From: Chlamydiota bacterium
GTDB taxonomy: Bacteria > Chlamydiota > Chlamydiia > Chlamydiales > SM23-39
Assembly: GCA_027459365.1 (NCBI GenBank)
Contig: DAIDIM010000154.1
Span: forward strand, 1 to 5,556
DNA length: 5,556 nucleotides
Reading direction: 5' to 3'
This document shows, in pieces, positions 5,181 to 5,556 of this stretch. Positions within the stretch are counted from its first letter, which is position 1; every line of letters begins with the position of its first letter. The notes below the pieces were generated by a model. It saw nothing but the letters and a program-made list of their open reading frames with translations. It searched no databases and was not told the DNA's origin. A program made the translations under genes and the position numbers.

Positions 5181-5556
5181 CAGCCCCGCCGAGGGGGGCG
5201 ACGGCGAGCGGCGGCGCCACACTCCTCGCCGGCTCGGGCGGCGGCTCGGGGCGCGGCTCCGGTGCCGGCACGGCGGACGGGACCGGGCCGTGGTCCGGCA
5301 CCAGCGCGAGCAGGAACACCGCCGAGACCGCGAAGGCCACGATGGTCACGATCACCGCGAGCAGATCCGGCGACAGCGCGGCATCCGGCCCGCCCGCGTG
5401 CTCGCCAAATGGCGCGAGCCTCAGGCCGGCCATGGCGACATAATGCATCCCCGAGATCGCCAGTCCGAACAGCACGGCGGCCAGCGCCACCGGCAGCCGC
5501 CGACGCGGCGCGAAGGCGAAGCGCAGCCCCGCCGCCGAGGCCGCGATGGCGACCGC
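5175..5556 (-). CDS. MHYT-domain membrane sensor, internal fragment
   Basis: This frame is open from the right edge to the junction, about 127 codons with neither natural start nor stop. It contains a transmembrane segment with the diagnostic motif in GLAISGMHYVAMAG, then a hydrophobic helix (LLAVIVTIVAFAVSAVFLLAL), then a Pro/Glu/Ala-rich linker of P-x-P-E-P type. MHYT domains have about six helices with M-H-Y-[TV] repeats thought to bind a metal and sense O2, CO or NO, and often sit ahead of GGDEF/EAL or kinase domains. Any output domain here is lost at the junction. A GTG lies at 5488-5490, but homology-like sequence (AIAASAAGLRFAF) continues upstream of it to the edge, so it is not taken as the start. 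G+C of about 76% points to an alphaproteobacterium or similar and does not fit the rest of the window. Confidence 0.75.

Noticed and set aside
4773..5222. Permease start at the ATG at 5220-5222, giving an MWRRRSPSPP N-terminus
   Set aside because: Those residues come from the high-GC foreign side; the permease has lost its true N-terminal two-thirds.
5023..5490. A single minus-strand protein running across the G+C junction, joining MHYT sequence to a Cys/His-containing tail
   Set aside because: The tail is the Pit permease read in the wrong frame, so the fusion exists only because of the junction.
1..5556. CRISPR array, insertion sequence, toxin-antitoxin or phage defence system
   Set aside because: No spaced identical repeats, transposase motifs, terminal inverted repeats or recognisable defence domains were found on either strand.

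Overview
Nearly all of this window (about 1-5168) reads as a piece of a chlamydial genome, most likely an environmental Chlamydiota rather than a Chlamydia species. The support is the gene order infC-rpmI-rplT-pheS with no pheT after pheS (as I recall it from chlamydial genomes), the sequence character of IF-3, moderate G+C (about 45-50% in lines I counted), and a downstream pair of small proteins with the two-helix layout of chlamydial inclusion-membrane proteins. This assignment is made by eye and was not tested by a search.

Positions 1-3273 form a same-strand translation cluster. It starts with a threonyl-tRNA synthetase-like protein, apparently open at the left edge, that has lost all four editing residues, motif 2 and the anticodon-binding domain but keeps an intact frame. 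It ends directly against infC, and rpmI, rplT and pheS follow with gaps of 12, 4 and 20 bp. The order matches the thrS-infC-rpmI-rplT-pheS arrangement of many bacteria, so the first gene is probably a thrS relative that has become a pseudo-enzyme. A tRNA-Ser(UGA) gene follows (3317-3406), with its own candidate promoter overlapping the pheS stop codon.

Positions 3487-4338 carry two tandem paralogous small membrane proteins, about 42% identical over 83 residues. Each has a cytosolic-looking N-terminus with a G-x-W-V-R-S motif, a tight two-helix hairpin and a polar low-complexity tail. The first tail holds three copies of a 13-residue repeat. They resemble Inc proteins in layout only.

On the minus strand, a VOC-superfamily protein (4347-4736) lies downstream of the C-terminal third of a Pit-family phosphate permease (4773 to about 5168). 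At about 5168-5175 the permease stops matching its family and G+C jumps from about 50% to about 76% (counted over 5221-5556). The remaining ~380 bp encode part of an MHYT-domain membrane sensor typical of high-GC proteobacteria. The simplest reading is a chimeric contig or clone joining two organisms, so the last ~380 bp should not be used to infer chlamydial biology.
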